A stretch of DNA of 64,000 bases from Ruminococcus sp. (GTDB taxonomy: Bacteria > Bacillota > Clostridia > Oscillospirales > Acutalibacteraceae), in the NCBI GenBank assembly GCA_023665555.1, contig JAMPDR010000004.1, positions 1 through 64,000 on the forward strand, given 5' to 3'. Position 1 is the stretch's first letter. Each line of letters begins with the position of its first letter. The position numbers and the translations under genes are program-made. Below the pieces are notes generated by a model. That model ran no database searches. It was not told the DNA's origin and saw only the letters and a program-made list of their open reading frames with translations. Positions 9,031 to 18,486 of the stretch are shown piece after piece.

Positions 9031-9819
9031 ATGAACAGAGATACGCTTCAAGAATTATTGAAATGCCAATCAATGAAATTTAAACTTGAGGAAATAGAAA
9101 AAATTTTAGAAGAGGAGTTGAATAAATCACCGGAAGAAATGGATACTGAACTTGTTGATATATGCACTGATGTTCTTGAAAAGGTATTTGCAGATATCAT
9201 CGAAGAAAAATCAGTTAAAAATGAAAAGAAACATATCAGAATGTTCTCAATTAAGAGGATCGCTTTGATTGCTGCAGTGGTGGCTGTGTTATCAACTGCA
9301 ACATTAACCGTATTTGCTGAATTTTTAGATTTCAATATACCTCAAATAATAAGTGAATTAATTCAAGGCAATGCCAAAACAGACATGAATCTTGAAAATG
9401 CAGATACAAGTGCAGATGAATACGCTCTTGTTAATACTGCGCTTGTTAAGGAGTTTTCATCAAACGGTATTACACCTATAACATTACCTGAAGTATTTAC
9501 TGATACTAAATGTAAAATATCGGATATACAGTATACTAAGAACGATGTTGAATCAAACGTAGTCTTTGATTTTGAGTCTGAAAGTTATGTCGGTTCTACA
9601 ATAATCAATCAATATTCATCTGAATACAGTTTTTTAGGTGAAGAAATGATTTTAGACGTAAAAACAGGGCATATAGTTCAAGCTAACGGTATGGATATAC
9701 TCGTATTTGAAAATAATAATTCTTGCACCATACGATATAGAGATAATATGACAGATTATATTATTAATTTAGAATGTAATATAGACCAAGCATTGTATTT
9801 AGCAAAAACAATAAAATAA
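9031..9819 (+). CDS. Single-pass membrane protein, candidate anti-sigma factor (DUF4367-like)
   Basis: A 262-residue protein, with AGAGGTGAC before the ATG. Residues 1-70 are cytoplasmic, highly charged and helical. One transmembrane segment lies at about 72-95 (RIALIAAVVAVLSTATLTVF). The remaining ~165 residues are extracellular, ending in a DUF4367-like pattern (RYRDNMTDYIINLECNIDQALYLAKTI region). Position right after a sigma factor and the N-in topology fit an anti-sigma factor that senses outside and holds the sigma factor at the membrane. The usual zinc-finger anti-sigma motif (HxxxCxxC) is absent, so the mode of binding is inferred. The alternative is a sigma-dependent membrane protein of other function. 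Confidence 0.65.
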   Translation: MNRDTLQELLKCQSMKFKLEEIEKILEEELNKSPEEMDTELVDICTDVLEKVFADIIEEKSVKNEKKHIRMFSIKRIALIAAVVAVLSTATLTVFAEFLDFNIPQIISELIQGNAKTDMNLENADTSADEYALVNTALVKEFSSNGITPITLPEVFTDTKCKISDIQYTKNDVESNVVFDFESESYVGSTIINQYSSEYSFLGEEMILDVKTGHIVQANGMDILVFENNNSCTIRYRDNMTDYIINLECNIDQALYLAKTIK

Positions 9820-9846
9820 AGAAATATAGAAAGGATAAAAATTATC

Positions 9847-10335
9847 ATGAAAAAGATTATATCAGTATTATTAACCCTTTTAACAATTATCAGTTGTGTT
9901 TGTTCATTCACAGCCAATGCTGCAACAGATGATAAAGACAATGTAGCTTTTACAAACGAATATTTTGAATCACTCAATCATGTATATGCAGAGGATATTC
10001 AACCGATGGCAACCGGACTTATTACAGCAAAACGATTCGGAATAGCGAAGGACGGAACTAAACTTGTAATGACTGGACATACGATATGCTCAAATGAAGT
10101 TGTTAAATGCGGTTTTTCTAAAATTGTTATTGAAAGAAAACTTGCCAGTGAAACAAAATGGTCAACATATACAACATATAAGGATTTGTGCGCATCATCA
10201 AATATATATAATTTAAGCAAGTCAATTACTGTTGAAAAGGGCTATCAATATCGAGCAACTGCCACTCATTATGCAAAAAAATCCTTATTATCCACGCAAA
10301 AAATAACCTCTTCCACTGGAAGTCTGACATTTTGA
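9847..10335 (+). CDS. Secreted protein of unknown function
   Basis: A 162-residue protein with a clear signal peptide (MKKIISVLLTLLTIISCVCSFTANA). The mature part is predicted to be largely beta (TGLITAKRFGIAKDGTKLVMTG, then CGFSKIVIERKLASE, then a C-terminal YQYRATATHYAKK). The gene lies 27 bases after the candidate anti-sigma gene and is followed by a strong terminator, so it is the last gene of the operon. No catalytic motif or named family was recognised. It is likely an effector or sensor-ligand of the sigma/anti-sigma pair. Confidence 0.75.
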   Translation: MKKIISVLLTLLTIISCVCSFTANAATDDKDNVAFTNEYFESLNHVYAEDIQPMATGLITAKRFGIAKDGTKLVMTGHTICSNEVVKCGFSKIVIERKLASETKWSTYTTYKDLCASSNIYNLSKSITVEKGYQYRATATHYAKKSLLSTQKITSSTGSLTF

Positions 10336-10352
10336 TTCTGTCTATTATACAC

Positions 10353-10396
10353 CAGATAAAAAGCGTCGTGCTAAAAATTGCCGACGCTTTTATCTG
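10353..10396. terminator. Terminator of the sigma/anti-sigma operon
   Basis: CAGATAAAAAGCGTCG pairs with CGACGCTTTTATCTG across a 13-base loop; A and T tracts in the stem make it usable on both strands. The gap 10336-10885 otherwise holds the repeat core at 10447-10545 and the glpK promoter and leader. Confidence 0.75.
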
Positions 10397-10446
10397 CATT
10401 CATTAAACAAACTATCAATGCAATTATATAGTTCAATTTTGTTTCT

Positions 10447-10545
10447 CCCTCTGCGGACTGAAATTTTTAGACAGGCACAATCTTCCCCGCATCATAGCCG
10501 TGCGCAGTACCACAAGTACCTTTGCGGACTGAATCTTACAAATTA
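10447..10545. repeat. Dispersed intergenic repeat, core module
   Basis: It shares CACAATCTTCCCCGCATC with the copy at 2222-2290, and is flanked on both sides by TGCGGACTGAA motifs (10452 and 10533). Confidence 0.6.
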
Positions 10546-10672
10546 CACAAAACCCAAACGCATACTTTAAAATGAAAATGTTGGGAAATTTTGAAACATG
10601 AATTATTTCATGTGACTTCGGTTGAAAACTAATATTAAACTTAAGATTCATTCAAAATAATTGCTATAATTA

Positions 10673-10701
10673 TTGACAAAATCATGGAATTAAAGTAGAA
10701 T
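10673..10701 (+). promoter_or_regulatory. Sigma-A-type promoter of glpK
   Basis: TTGACA and TAGAAT are separated by 17 bases, about 185 bases upstream of the glpK start, leaving a long leader. Confidence 0.75.
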
Positions 10702-10792
10702 ATATCCATACAGATTGTGAATTAATCTGTTGCGTTCGATTGGACGGAAAATTTAATATTTTTGTTCCAGTGAGATAAATCTACGGAGAAGT

Positions 10793-10867
10793 GAGAATAG
10801 AGATAAATCCCATCAGGGCGTCGAGGCATTATGTCAGCTTGGGTGTGATATGTCTGTTCTCTTTTTT
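10793..10867 (+). terminator. Leader terminator upstream of glpK
   Basis: GAGAATAGAGATA pairs with TATGTCTGTTCTC (12 of 13 positions, one of them a G-T pair) and is followed by six T, just 18 bases before the glpK start. A terminator in the leader implies control by antitermination. In Bacillus the glp genes use the RNA-binding antiterminator GlpP; whether that holds here is inference. Confidence 0.65.
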
Positions 10868-10885
10868 GATTAGGAGGATACGAAA

Positions 10886-12400
10886 ATGGCAGGAAAATAC
10901 GTTTTAGCCCTCGACCAGGGCACAACAAGCTCAAGAGCAATTGTGTTCGACAAGCAAGGTAACATTATCGCAAAAGCACAAAATGAGTTTGATCAGATCT
11001 ATCCGAAAGCAGGTTGGGTTGAGCATGATCCACTGAAGATTCTTTACAGTCAGTTTGCGTCAATCACGACGATTCTTAATGCAGGTCACGTTAAAGCTGC
11101 TGATATTGCAGGTATCGGTATCACAAATCAGCGTGAAACAACCATTCTTTGGGACAGAGCCACAGGCAAACCCGTTTATAATGCAATTGTTTGGCAGTGC
11201 AGAAGAACTGCTGATATGTGCGAGAAAATCAAAGAGGATAAGGAACTTTGCGATTACATCACAGATCATACCGGCCTTATTATTGACGCTTATTTCTCAG
11301 CAACAAAAATCAAATGGATCATTGACAATGTTCCGGGTGTAAAGGCTCTTGCTGAAGCGGGCCAGTTGCTGTTCGGAACAGTTGAAACATGGCTTATTTG
11401 GAATCTTACAGGCGGCAGGGTTCATGTCACGGACTATTCAAACGCATCAAGAACAATGTTGTTTGATGTTGACAAGCTTTGCTGGGATGAGTATCTTTGC
11501 GAAAAGCTTGGCGTACCGATGGGAATTCTTCCGACTCCTGTTCCGTCAAGTCAGGTCTACGGATGGGTGTCAAGCGGTATCATAGGTATCGAAGAACTTG
11601 AAGGTGTGCCCATTTGCGGTGCAATCGGAGATCAGCCGTCGGCTCTCTTCGGTCAGGCATGCTTCAAGCCGGGTATGGCAAAGAATACATACGGTACAGG
11701 CTGTTTCCTTTTGATGAACACAGGCGACAAGCGTGTCACTTCAAAGAATAATTTGCTCACAGGTGTTGCGTGGAGTCTTAACGGCAAAACAACATATTCA
11801 ATTGAAGGCAGTGCTTTCAATGCCGGTTCGGTTATCAAATGGCTGCGTGATGAAGTTCAGCTTATCGACAGTCCTAAACGCTGTGACGAACTTGCGGAAA
11901 CTGTGCCCAATGCTAATGGTTGCTATCTTGTTCCTGCTTTCACAGGTTTGGGTGCACCGTATTGGGATATGTATGCAAGAGGCTGTATCGTAGGTCTTAC
12001 AAGAGGTGTAAACAGAGCACATATCGCCAGAGCAGTGCTTGAAAGCATCACTTTCCAGATGACAGATCTTCTCGAAGCTATGAGCGATGACTCAGGTATT
12101 GATATCGCAGACCTTCGTGTTGACGGCGGCGCAAGCGTAAGTAACATCATGCTTCAGATCCAAGCAAATATGGCTCAGACAAGAGTTGACAGACCGAAAA
12201 CTGTTGAAACAACTGCTTTGGGTGCTGCATATCTTGCAGGTTTGGCAGTCGGTGTTTGGGATAGCCTTGAGGATATTGAAGCAAATCGTGAGGTTGACAG
12301 AATCTTTGAGCCTGAAATGTCGCTTGAAGAAAGAAATGAGATTTACAAAGGCTGGAAAAAGGCAGTCACAAGATCAATGGATTGGGTAGAAAAGGAATAA
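10886..12400 (+). CDS. glpK: Glycerol kinase
   Basis: A 504-residue protein, the usual length of the FGGY-family glycerol kinases. It phosphorylates glycerol to glycerol 3-phosphate with ATP, feeding glycolysis and lipid or teichoic acid synthesis. The N-terminus has the phosphate-binding signature DQGTTSSRAIVFD. The middle carries ITNQRETTILWDR and IVWQCRRT, and the C-terminal ATPase half has GSAFNAGS and DGGASVSN. AGGAGG precedes the ATG by 8 bases. No glpF or glpD lies nearby. The next genes encode an Ldh_2-type dehydrogenase and malic enzyme, so this is a small carbon-metabolism block. Confidence 0.97.
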   Translation: MAGKYVLALDQGTTSSRAIVFDKQGNIIAKAQNEFDQIYPKAGWVEHDPLKILYSQFASITTILNAGHVKAADIAGIGITNQRETTILWDRATGKPVYNAIVWQCRRTADMCEKIKEDKELCDYITDHTGLIIDAYFSATKIKWIIDNVPGVKALAEAGQLLFGTVETWLIWNLTGGRVHVTDYSNASRTMLFDVDKLCWDEYLCEKLGVPMGILPTPVPSSQVYGWVSSGIIGIEELEGVPICGAIGDQPSALFGQACFKPGMAKNTYGTGCFLLMNTGDKRVTSKNNLLTGVAWSLNGKTTYSIEGSAFNAGSVIKWLRDEVQLIDSPKRCDELAETVPNANGCYLVPAFTGLGAPYWDMYARGCIVGLTRGVNRAHIARAVLESITFQMTDLLEAMSDDSGIDIADLRVDGGASVSNIMLQIQANMAQTRVDRPKTVETTALGAAYLAGLAVGVWDSLEDIEANREVDRIFEPEMSLEERNEIYKGWKKAVTRSMDWVEKE

Positions 12401-12471
12401 TTTGTTCCTTTGATATAAATAAACAGGCAATTGCCTAAAAACAAAACAATAATTTTATAGGAGTGATTAAA

Positions 12472-13584
12472 ATGGGTAAAGTAGTACTTGACTGGAAAAC
12501 AGCTCATGACTTTATCAAGGACGCATTTATAGGTGTCGGCGTTCCTGCTGATGATGCAGAGATCGTAACTGAGGTTCTTCTTGAATCAGACAAAAGAGGT
12601 ATTGAATCTCACGGCTGTAACCGTTTTAAGCCGATTTACATCGACAGAATCAATGACGGTATCCAGAATCCCGTAACTAATTTTGAAATTGTTAAGGAAA
12701 CAGAAACAACAGCAGTTGTTGACGGCCATGACGGTATGGGTCAGGTTATCGGCTATAAGTCAATGTCAATGGCAATTGAAAAGGCTAAGAAATACGGCAT
12801 GGGTATGGTTGTTGTTCGTAATTCATGCCACTATGGTATTGCAGGTTTCTATACCACAATGGCAACAAAAGCAGGCTGCATCGGTATCACAGGTACAAAT
12901 GCACGTCCGTCAGTTGCTCCAACCTTCGGTGTTGAGGGTATGTTCGGCACAAATCCGCTTACAATCGGTATCCCGACTGATGAAGATTTCGACTTCAACA
13001 TTGACTGCGCAACTTCAATTACTCAGAACGGTAAGATCGAATATTATGAGAGAATTAACGAAGATGTTCATCCGGGAACAATCGTTGGTCTTGACGGTGA
13101 AGCTGTTGAAGGCGATGCAGGCGAGGCTCTTAAGAGAATCAGAAAGGGCACAGCTGCTCTTACAACTCTCGGCGGTATCGGCGAAGCTCTCGGCGGATAC
13201 AAAGGCTTTGGCTATGCAATGGTAGTTGAACTTCTTTCATCTGTTCTTCAGGATGGTAACTACGGTAAGGCTCTCAACGGCACAGATGAAAACGGCAACA
13301 AAGTTCCGTATCATCTCGGTCACTTCTTCATCGCAATTGACACAAACCACTTCCTCGGTGAAGAACTCACAAGAAAGAAAGCAGGCGAAATTATTCGTAC
13401 TGTTCGTGCTTCAAAGAAAGCTCCCGGCGAAGATCATATCTTCACAGCAGGTGAAAAAGAGTGGAACGTATGGCTTTCAAGAAAAGACAGCGGTGTTCCT
13501 ATCAGCGGACCTGTTCAGCTTGAAATGTCAAAGGTTCGTGATGACCTCGGTCTTTCACAGTATGTTTTCCCGTGGGAGAAATAA
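12472..13584 (+). CDS. Ldh_2-family NAD(P)-dependent malate/L-lactate dehydrogenase
   Basis: A 370-residue protein of the Ldh_2 (malate / L-lactate / ureidoglycolate / sulfolactate dehydrogenase) family, unrelated to the Rossmann-type LDH. Recognisable blocks are ESDKRGIESHG near the N-terminus, VVRNSCHYGIAGFYT, GTNARPSVAPTFG and GGYKGFGYAMVVELL. The start at 12472 is chosen because TAGGAG lies 9 bases upstream; an in-frame GTG at 12463 is too close to that site. The substrate cannot be told from sequence. The neighbouring malic enzyme makes malate oxidoreduction the likeliest role. Confidence 0.88.
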   Translation: MGKVVLDWKTAHDFIKDAFIGVGVPADDAEIVTEVLLESDKRGIESHGCNRFKPIYIDRINDGIQNPVTNFEIVKETETTAVVDGHDGMGQVIGYKSMSMAIEKAKKYGMGMVVVRNSCHYGIAGFYTTMATKAGCIGITGTNARPSVAPTFGVEGMFGTNPLTIGIPTDEDFDFNIDCATSITQNGKIEYYERINEDVHPGTIVGLDGEAVEGDAGEALKRIRKGTAALTTLGGIGEALGGYKGFGYAMVVELLSSVLQDGNYGKALNGTDENGNKVPYHLGHFFIAIDTNHFLGEELTRKKAGEIIRTVRASKKAPGEDHIFTAGEKEWNVWLSRKDSGVPISGPVQLEMSKVRDDLGLSQYVFPWEK

Positions 13585-13703
13585 AATAAGGTAATACCGC
13601 ACAAAGAACGGTTATAGTTTTTGTATAACAATCTTTATGCGTTATCACCTTAGCGTATAATAATTTTGATTTATTGTTGAATTGAATTATTAAAGTTAAA
13701 ATT

Positions 13704-13742
13704 AAGAAATCTCTCAATTATATTTATATTGAGAGATTTCTT
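13704..13742 (+). terminator. Terminator after the Ldh_2 gene
   Basis: AAGAAATCTCTCAA pairs perfectly with TTGAGAGATTTCTT around an AT-rich loop; the T tract is short. Confidence 0.65.
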
Positions 13743-13841
13743 GCGGTTTATTTATTTAGGGCGGTATGGTCTTAAGTAATTTGTTTAATATGGGGTAAAC
13801 TTTATAAAGTATATTATTTGAGTAACAGGTGGAATAAAATT

Positions 13842-15020
13842 ATGGATTACGCAAAAGAATCTCTCAGACTTCACGGCGAGTGGAAGGGCAAAATTGAGGT
13901 CGTTTCCCGTGCGAAGGTAGACAGCAAAGAAGCACTTTCGCTTGCATACACTCCGGGTGTTGCGCAGCCCTGCCTTGAAATACAGAAAGATATCAACAAA
14001 TCATATGAACTGACAAGACGCTGGAACACCATTGCCGTTGTAACAGATGGTTCTGCGGTTCTCGGTTTGGGAGATATAGGACCAGAAGCAGGTATGCCGG
14101 TTATGGAGGGAAAGTGTGTTCTGTTTAAGGAGTTTGGCGGTGTTGATGCAATTCCGCTTTGCATCAGATCGCATGATGTTGATGAAATAGTCAACACTGT
14201 TGCACTGCTTGCAGGTTCATTCGGCGGTGTCAATCTTGAAGACATCTCAGCACCGAGATGCTTTGAAATTGAAAGAAAACTTAAAGAAAAAACAGATATA
14301 CCGATTTTCCATGACGATCAGCACGGAACAGCAGTTATTTGTTCAGCCGCACTTATTAATGCGTTAAGACTTTGCGGCAAGAGAATAGAAGATTGTGTCG
14401 CAGTGTTCAACGGTGCAGGCGCGGCAGGTGTGGCAATTGCTAAGCTGTATCTTGCAATGGGTGTTAAGGATGTTATCATGTGCGACCGTAAAGGTGTTGT
14501 GCATAAGGACAGACCCGGAATTGATAAAGAGCCTGCAAAAGTTGAACTTGCATCATTCTCAAATAAATCAGGAGTGACAGGTACACTTGCAGATGCACTT
14601 AAAGGTGCAGATGTTTTTGTTGGAGTATCAGCTGCAAACTGCGTCAGCAAGGACATGGTTCGTTCAATGGCTGAAAACCCAATCATTTTCGCAATGGCAA
14701 ACCCAAGTCCTGAAATTATGCCCGAAGATGCAATTGAAGCAGGTGCACGTGTTGTCGGAACAGGCCGTTCGGACTATCCGAATCAGATTAACAATGTTCT
14801 TGCTTTTCCCGGTATTTTCAGAGGTGCACTTGATGTCAGAGCGAGTGATATCAATGAGCAGATGAAGATGGCAGCTGCAAAAGCAATTGCCTCGCTTGTT
14901 TCAGATGATGAACTGAAAAGCGACTATATTCTTCCTGCCGCATTTGATGAAAGAGTTGGCAAGACTGTTGCTGAAGCTGTTGCACAGGCTGCAAAAGACA
15001 GCGGTGTGGCAAGGGTATAA
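13842..15020 (+). CDS. NAD(P)-dependent malic enzyme (oxaloacetate-decarboxylating)
   Basis: A 392-residue protein of the short bacterial malic enzyme type, which converts malate to pyruvate and CO2 with NAD(P)+. Visible signatures are the N-terminal LAYTPGVAQPC, VVTDGSAVLGLGDIGP, the metal/substrate motif FHDDQHGTAVI, the Rossmann loop FNGAGAAGVAIA and FAMANPSPEI. The start at 13842 follows AGGTGG by 9 bases; an in-frame TTG at 13818 lacks such a site. With the preceding dehydrogenase and glycerol kinase it suggests coupled C3/C4 metabolism. Confidence 0.95.
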   Translation: MDYAKESLRLHGEWKGKIEVVSRAKVDSKEALSLAYTPGVAQPCLEIQKDINKSYELTRRWNTIAVVTDGSAVLGLGDIGPEAGMPVMEGKCVLFKEFGGVDAIPLCIRSHDVDEIVNTVALLAGSFGGVNLEDISAPRCFEIERKLKEKTDIPIFHDDQHGTAVICSAALINALRLCGKRIEDCVAVFNGAGAAGVAIAKLYLAMGVKDVIMCDRKGVVHKDRPGIDKEPAKVELASFSNKSGVTGTLADALKGADVFVGVSAANCVSKDMVRSMAENPIIFAMANPSPEIMPEDAIEAGARVVGTGRSDYPNQINNVLAFPGIFRGALDVRASDINEQMKMAAAKAIASLVSDDELKSDYILPAAFDERVGKTVAEAVAQAAKDSGVARV

Positions 15021-15141
15021 AAGAATCAGTAAAGTTCTTTGATTACTTTCTTTCAAGAAAGTAATGCCAGCACGGCGAGTGCAAACAGAAAAACTAAGTA
15101 CATTAAGCGAAGCGGTAATGTACGAAAAGACAGCATAATGT

Positions 15142-15171
15142 AAAAAGCAGAGTCGGTTGGCTCTGCTTTTG
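15142..15171 (+). terminator. Terminator after malic enzyme
   Basis: AGCAGAG pairs with CTCTGCT and is followed by TTTT. Confidence 0.65.
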
Positions 15172-15249
15172 TTATTGTATTACTTTCTTTTTCGGATACG
15201 GCTCTTTTTATTAATTATCTGTATTACAGATAAAATCGATACCGTGTTT

Positions 15250-15345
15250 AATTTTATGATATAGTAGTCTTACATCTGCAAACAGATGTGTTGTCACACA
15301 GAAATAGCCTATTGCGGTGAATGTGATAGGCTTTTTGTTTTTATC
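15250..15345 (+). other. Possible small transcript ending in a terminator
   Basis: A TATAGT-like -10 at about 15258 is followed by a hairpin (ACATCTG-CAAA-CAGATGT at about 15272-15289) and then AGCCTAT...ATAGGCT with TTTTTG (15306-15340). No gene lies between, so it may be a small RNA or the remnant of a leader. The evidence is weak; the rest of 15021-15703 holds the potA promoter and leader. Confidence 0.3.
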
Positions 15346-15420
15346 AAACCAAAGAAAAACGAGCAATTCCAAGCAACCGAAGCCCAAACGAAAAAATTAT
15401 AAAAAATTAACGAAAAACTG

Positions 15421-15449
15421 TTGACATTTGAATCATTTTGCTCTATATT
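15421..15449 (+). promoter_or_regulatory. Sigma-A-type promoter of the potABCD operon
   Basis: TTGACA and TATATT are separated by 17 bases. The transcript would carry a leader of about 250 bases. Confidence 0.75.
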
Positions 15450-15454
15450 GTTAG

Positions 15455-15578
15455 ACAATGAATGTGCAGTTTGCAAAAGCACAACAAGGATTATTTACAC
15501 GTTTAATCGTGTTTATACCCGTGGTAACCGACGAGGGAACACGTCCGTCAGGCGGAAGTTCTCAGTCGGTATTTTTTT
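15455..15578 (+). promoter_or_regulatory. Structured leader with terminator upstream of potABCD (candidate riboswitch or attenuator)
   Basis: Three successive hairpins are visible: GTGC...GCAC (about 15464-15483), ACACG-TTTAAT-CGTGT (about 15497-15512), and a terminator ACCGAC..GGAAC paired with GTTC..GTCGGT followed by seven T (15527-15578). It sits 125 bases before the potA start, so it can only be regulatory. No known riboswitch class was recognised. A polyamine-responsive element is the natural hypothesis from the downstream genes. Confidence 0.55.
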
Positions 15579-15703
15579 ATGTAGCGGATAGCATCAAAGT
15601 TTACTTATGCACTCACACTCATTAACCTAAATCGAGCGGGCATGATCGGCGGTAACGCTAAATTTTAAAAATCTTAGATCATGCAGGGAAAGGGGTTTAT
15701 CAA

Positions 15704-16825
15704 ATGGAAGATAAGTTTATTATCGAACTGAAAAACATCTCCAAAAAATTTGGTGATGAGGTTGTTCTTGATGACATCAGTCTGAGCATCAAGGATGGGG
15801 AATTTATCACATTCCTCGGGCCGTCCGGCTGCGGCAAAACAACAACACTGCGTATTATTGCAGGATTTCTGGAAGCTGACAAGGGTCAGGTTATTTTTGA
15901 GGGCAAGGATATTAATTCGTTGCCGCCTCATAAACGACAGGTTAATACTATCTTCCAGCGATACCAGCTTTTTCCGCATCTGAATGTTTATGAAAACATT
16001 GCATTCGGTCTGCGCAACAAGAGGATGAAAGAAAAAGAGATCAATCAAAAGGTTAATGAAATGCTTGAACTTGTTAACCTTAAAGGCTTTCAGAAAAGAG
16101 ATATTTCATCTCTTTCAGGCGGTCAGCAGCAGCGTGTTGCAATTGCAAGAGCATTAGCTGTTGAGCCGAGAGTTCTTTTGCTTGATGAACCGCTTGCGGC
16201 TTTGGATTTAAAGCTTCGCAAGGATATGCAGGTCGAACTGAAAAATATACAAAAGCGTCTTGGTATCACTTTCATTTTTGTAACACACGATCAGCAGGAG
16301 GCTCTCTCCATGTCTGATACGGTTGTTGTTATGAATGAGGGCAAAATTCAGCAGATAGGCACACCTATTGATATTTATAATGAGCCGAAAAATGCCTTTG
16401 TTGCCGATTTCATCGGCGAAAGTAATATACTTGACGGTGTTATGCGCGAGGACTTTAAAGCAGAGTTTTCCGGTGCTGTGTTCCAGTGCCTTGATAAGGG
16501 TTTTGCTGTTAATGAATCGGTTGATATTGTTGTTCGCCCTGAGGATGTTGATGTTGTGCCTGTTGAAAAAGGCATGATAAACGGTGTGATAACATCGAAC
16601 ACGTTTAAGGGTATTCACTTTGAAATGATTGTTGATATTCAGAATTTCAAGTGGATGATTCAGACAACAGATTATTACCCTGTGGGAACAAAGATAGGCA
16701 TTGAAATTGAGCCTGACGCAATTCACGTTATGAAAAAGTCGAAATATTCGGGTCTTTACGGTGACTACAGTTCATTCAGTGATGAACTTGAACACCTCTC
16801 TGATATCGCATTGGAGGAGGAGTGA
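15704..16825 (+). CDS. potA: Spermidine/putrescine ABC transporter, ATP-binding subunit PotA
   Basis: A 373-residue ATPase that powers polyamine uptake through PotB and PotC. The nucleotide-binding domain (about 1-240) has Walker [10 protein letters not shown], the ABC signature [12 protein letters not shown], Walker [13 protein letters not shown] and the switch His in FVTHDQQEA. The C-terminal third is the TOBE-type regulatory domain of the CUT1/PotA class. The start follows AAAGGGG. It is the first of four tightly packed genes (spacings 3, -4 and -1) of the complete potABCD transporter. Confidence 0.96.
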   Translation: MEDKFIIELKNISKKFGDEVVLDDISLSIKDGEFITFLGPSGCGKTTTLRIIAGFLEADKGQVIFEGKDINSLPPHKRQVNTIFQRYQLFPHLNVYENIAFGLRNKRMKEKEINQKVNEMLELVNLKGFQKRDISSLSGGQQQRVAIARALAVEPRVLLLDEPLAALDLKLRKDMQVELKNIQKRLGITFIFVTHDQQEALSMSDTVVVMNEGKIQQIGTPIDIYNEPKNAFVADFIGESNILDGVMREDFKAEFSGAVFQCLDKGFAVNESVDIVVRPEDVDVVPVEKGMINGVITSNTFKGIHFEMIVDIQNFKWMIQTTDYYPVGTKIGIEIEPDAIHVMKKSKYSGLYGDYSSFSDELEHLSDIALEEE

Positions 16826-16828
16826 TAA

Positions 16829-17656
16829 ATGAAAAGTAACACCGCAATAAAGAAACTTATTTCTTCTCCGTATCTTATTTGGGCGGCGATTTTCATTATT
16901 GTTCCGCTGCTGTTCGTTGTGTATTATTCCGTTGTTGACGCAGGCGGCAATTTCACGCTTGAATATGTTGCCGATATCGGAAAATATAAAGATATAATGC
17001 TGACGTCTATTTGGCTCGGTCTTATTGCAACCATAATAAGCCTTATCATTGCTTATCCGCTTGCCTATATCATGGCAAGAAGCAGCCTGAATGTTCAGCG
17101 AACAATGATGATGCTTGTTATGCTCCCGATGTGGATGAACTTGCTCATCAGAACTTATTCTCTGATGATACTTTTGCAGGATACGGGTATCATAAACTCC
17201 GTGCTTTCAGCACTGCATCTGCCGCAGGCACATATGATTAATACTCAGGGTGCAGTTGTGCTCGGCATGATATATAACTATATCCCGTATATGATTTTGC
17301 CGCTTTATTCAATCATGGCGAAAATCGACCACGGTCTTATTGAGGCGGCTGAGGATCTCGGCGCAAACAAACTCAATGTGTTCAAAAAGATTATTCTTCC
17401 GCTTAGTATGCCGGGTGTGGCATCAGGCTTTACTATGGTTTTCGTTCCGTCTGTTTCAACGTTTTATATCTCAAAGAAACTCGGCGGTAACACGTTTGCA
17501 CTTGTCGGTGATATTATCGAAATGCAGTTCAAAACCTCAAACAACTATAACCTCGGCGCGGCTTTGTCGCTTGTTTTGATGGTGCTTATCATCATCTGTA
17601 TGGCAATTATGAACCGCTTTACGGGTGAAGATGATGACGGAGGTGTGCTGATATGA
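16829..17656 (+). CDS. potB: Spermidine/putrescine ABC transporter permease PotB
   Basis: A 275-residue integral membrane permease with about six transmembrane helices, starting with LIWAAIFIIVPLLFVVYYSV. The EAA loop that docks onto PotA reads EAAEDLGANKLNVFKKIILP near residue 170. GGAGGAG precedes the start, which lies 3 bases after potA; its end overlaps potC by 4 bases. Confidence 0.94.
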   Translation: MKSNTAIKKLISSPYLIWAAIFIIVPLLFVVYYSVVDAGGNFTLEYVADIGKYKDIMLTSIWLGLIATIISLIIAYPLAYIMARSSLNVQRTMMMLVMLPMWMNLLIRTYSLMILLQDTGIINSVLSALHLPQAHMINTQGAVVLGMIYNYIPYMILPLYSIMAKIDHGLIEAAEDLGANKLNVFKKIILPLSMPGVASGFTMVFVPSVSTFYISKKLGGNTFALVGDIIEMQFKTSNNYNLGAALSLVLMVLIIICMAIMNRFTGEDDDGGVLI

Positions 17657-18486
17657 AAACAAAAATGTCACCTCTTGCGAAATTTTATGTTGCGCTTATC
17701 ATGATTTTCCTTTATGCACCGATTGTTGTTATGATTGTTTTCTCATTCAATGATTCGGTCAGCACAAGCGTTATGGCTGGTTTCTCGCTCCGTTGGTATC
17801 GTTCACTGATGAACGATTCGGCAACCATAAGTGCACTTAAAAATACACTTATTCTTGCAGTAACTTCTTCTATTTGTGCAACCGTAATGGGTACTGCCGC
17901 AGCTGTTGGCATAAATTCAATGAGAAACAAGTGGGTGAAGCGTGCCACCATGAGCGTAACCAACATTCCGATGATGAACCCGGAAATCGTAACAGGTATT
18001 TCAATGATGCTGTTGTTTGTTTTTGTCGGAAAACTTATCGGTGTGACCGATGTGCTCGGATTTTGGACGATGCTAATTGCTCATATCACGTTCAACCTGC
18101 CTTATGTAATTTTGTCGGTACTTCCGAAGTTGCGTCAGCTTGATCCGCATTTGCCCGAAGCGGCAATGGATCTCGGATGCACACCAATCAAGGCATTTTT
18201 CAAAGTGACGATTCCGTCAATTTCAACAGGTATTATTTCAGGCTTGATGATGTCGTTCACACTGTCGCTTGACGATTTCGTTATCAGTTATTTCACACAA
18301 GGTCCTACCTTTGAAACCTTGCCGATACGCATTTTCTCAATGACAAAAAAGCGTGTTACTCCCGATATGTATGCACTTTCAACACTGATTTTTGTTTCGA
18401 TTCTGCTTTTGTTGATTCTTTTCAATGTGTCGCAGATAAAGGGCGAAAAGCGTATGCGCAATAAGCTTGACAAGGGGGTAAAGTGA
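17653..18486 (+). CDS. potC: Spermidine/putrescine ABC transporter permease PotC
   Basis: A 277-residue permease partner of PotB with about six transmembrane helices. The first is FYVALIMIFLYAPIVVMIVFSF. The EAA motif EAAMDLGCTPIKAFFKVTIP is visible near residue 170. It starts within the ATGA overlap with potB and ends at the TGA whose last base begins potD. Confidence 0.94.
   Translation: MKTKMSPLAKFYVALIMIFLYAPIVVMIVFSFNDSVSTSVMAGFSLRWYRSLMNDSATISALKNTLILAVTSSICATVMGTAAAVGINSMRNKWVKRATMSVTNIPMMNPEIVTGISMMLLFVFVGKLIGVTDVLGFWTMLIAHITFNLPYVILSVLPKLRQLDPHLPEAAMDLGCTPIKAFFKVTIPSISTGIISGLMMSFTLSLDDFVISYFTQGPTFETLPIRIFSMTKKRVTPDMYALSTLIFVSILLLLILFNVSQIKGEKRMRNKLDKGVK

Noticed and set aside
15674..16048. 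124-codon minus-strand frame opposite potA
   Set aside because: It is a shadow of the potA reading frame; no ribosome site or recognisable product.
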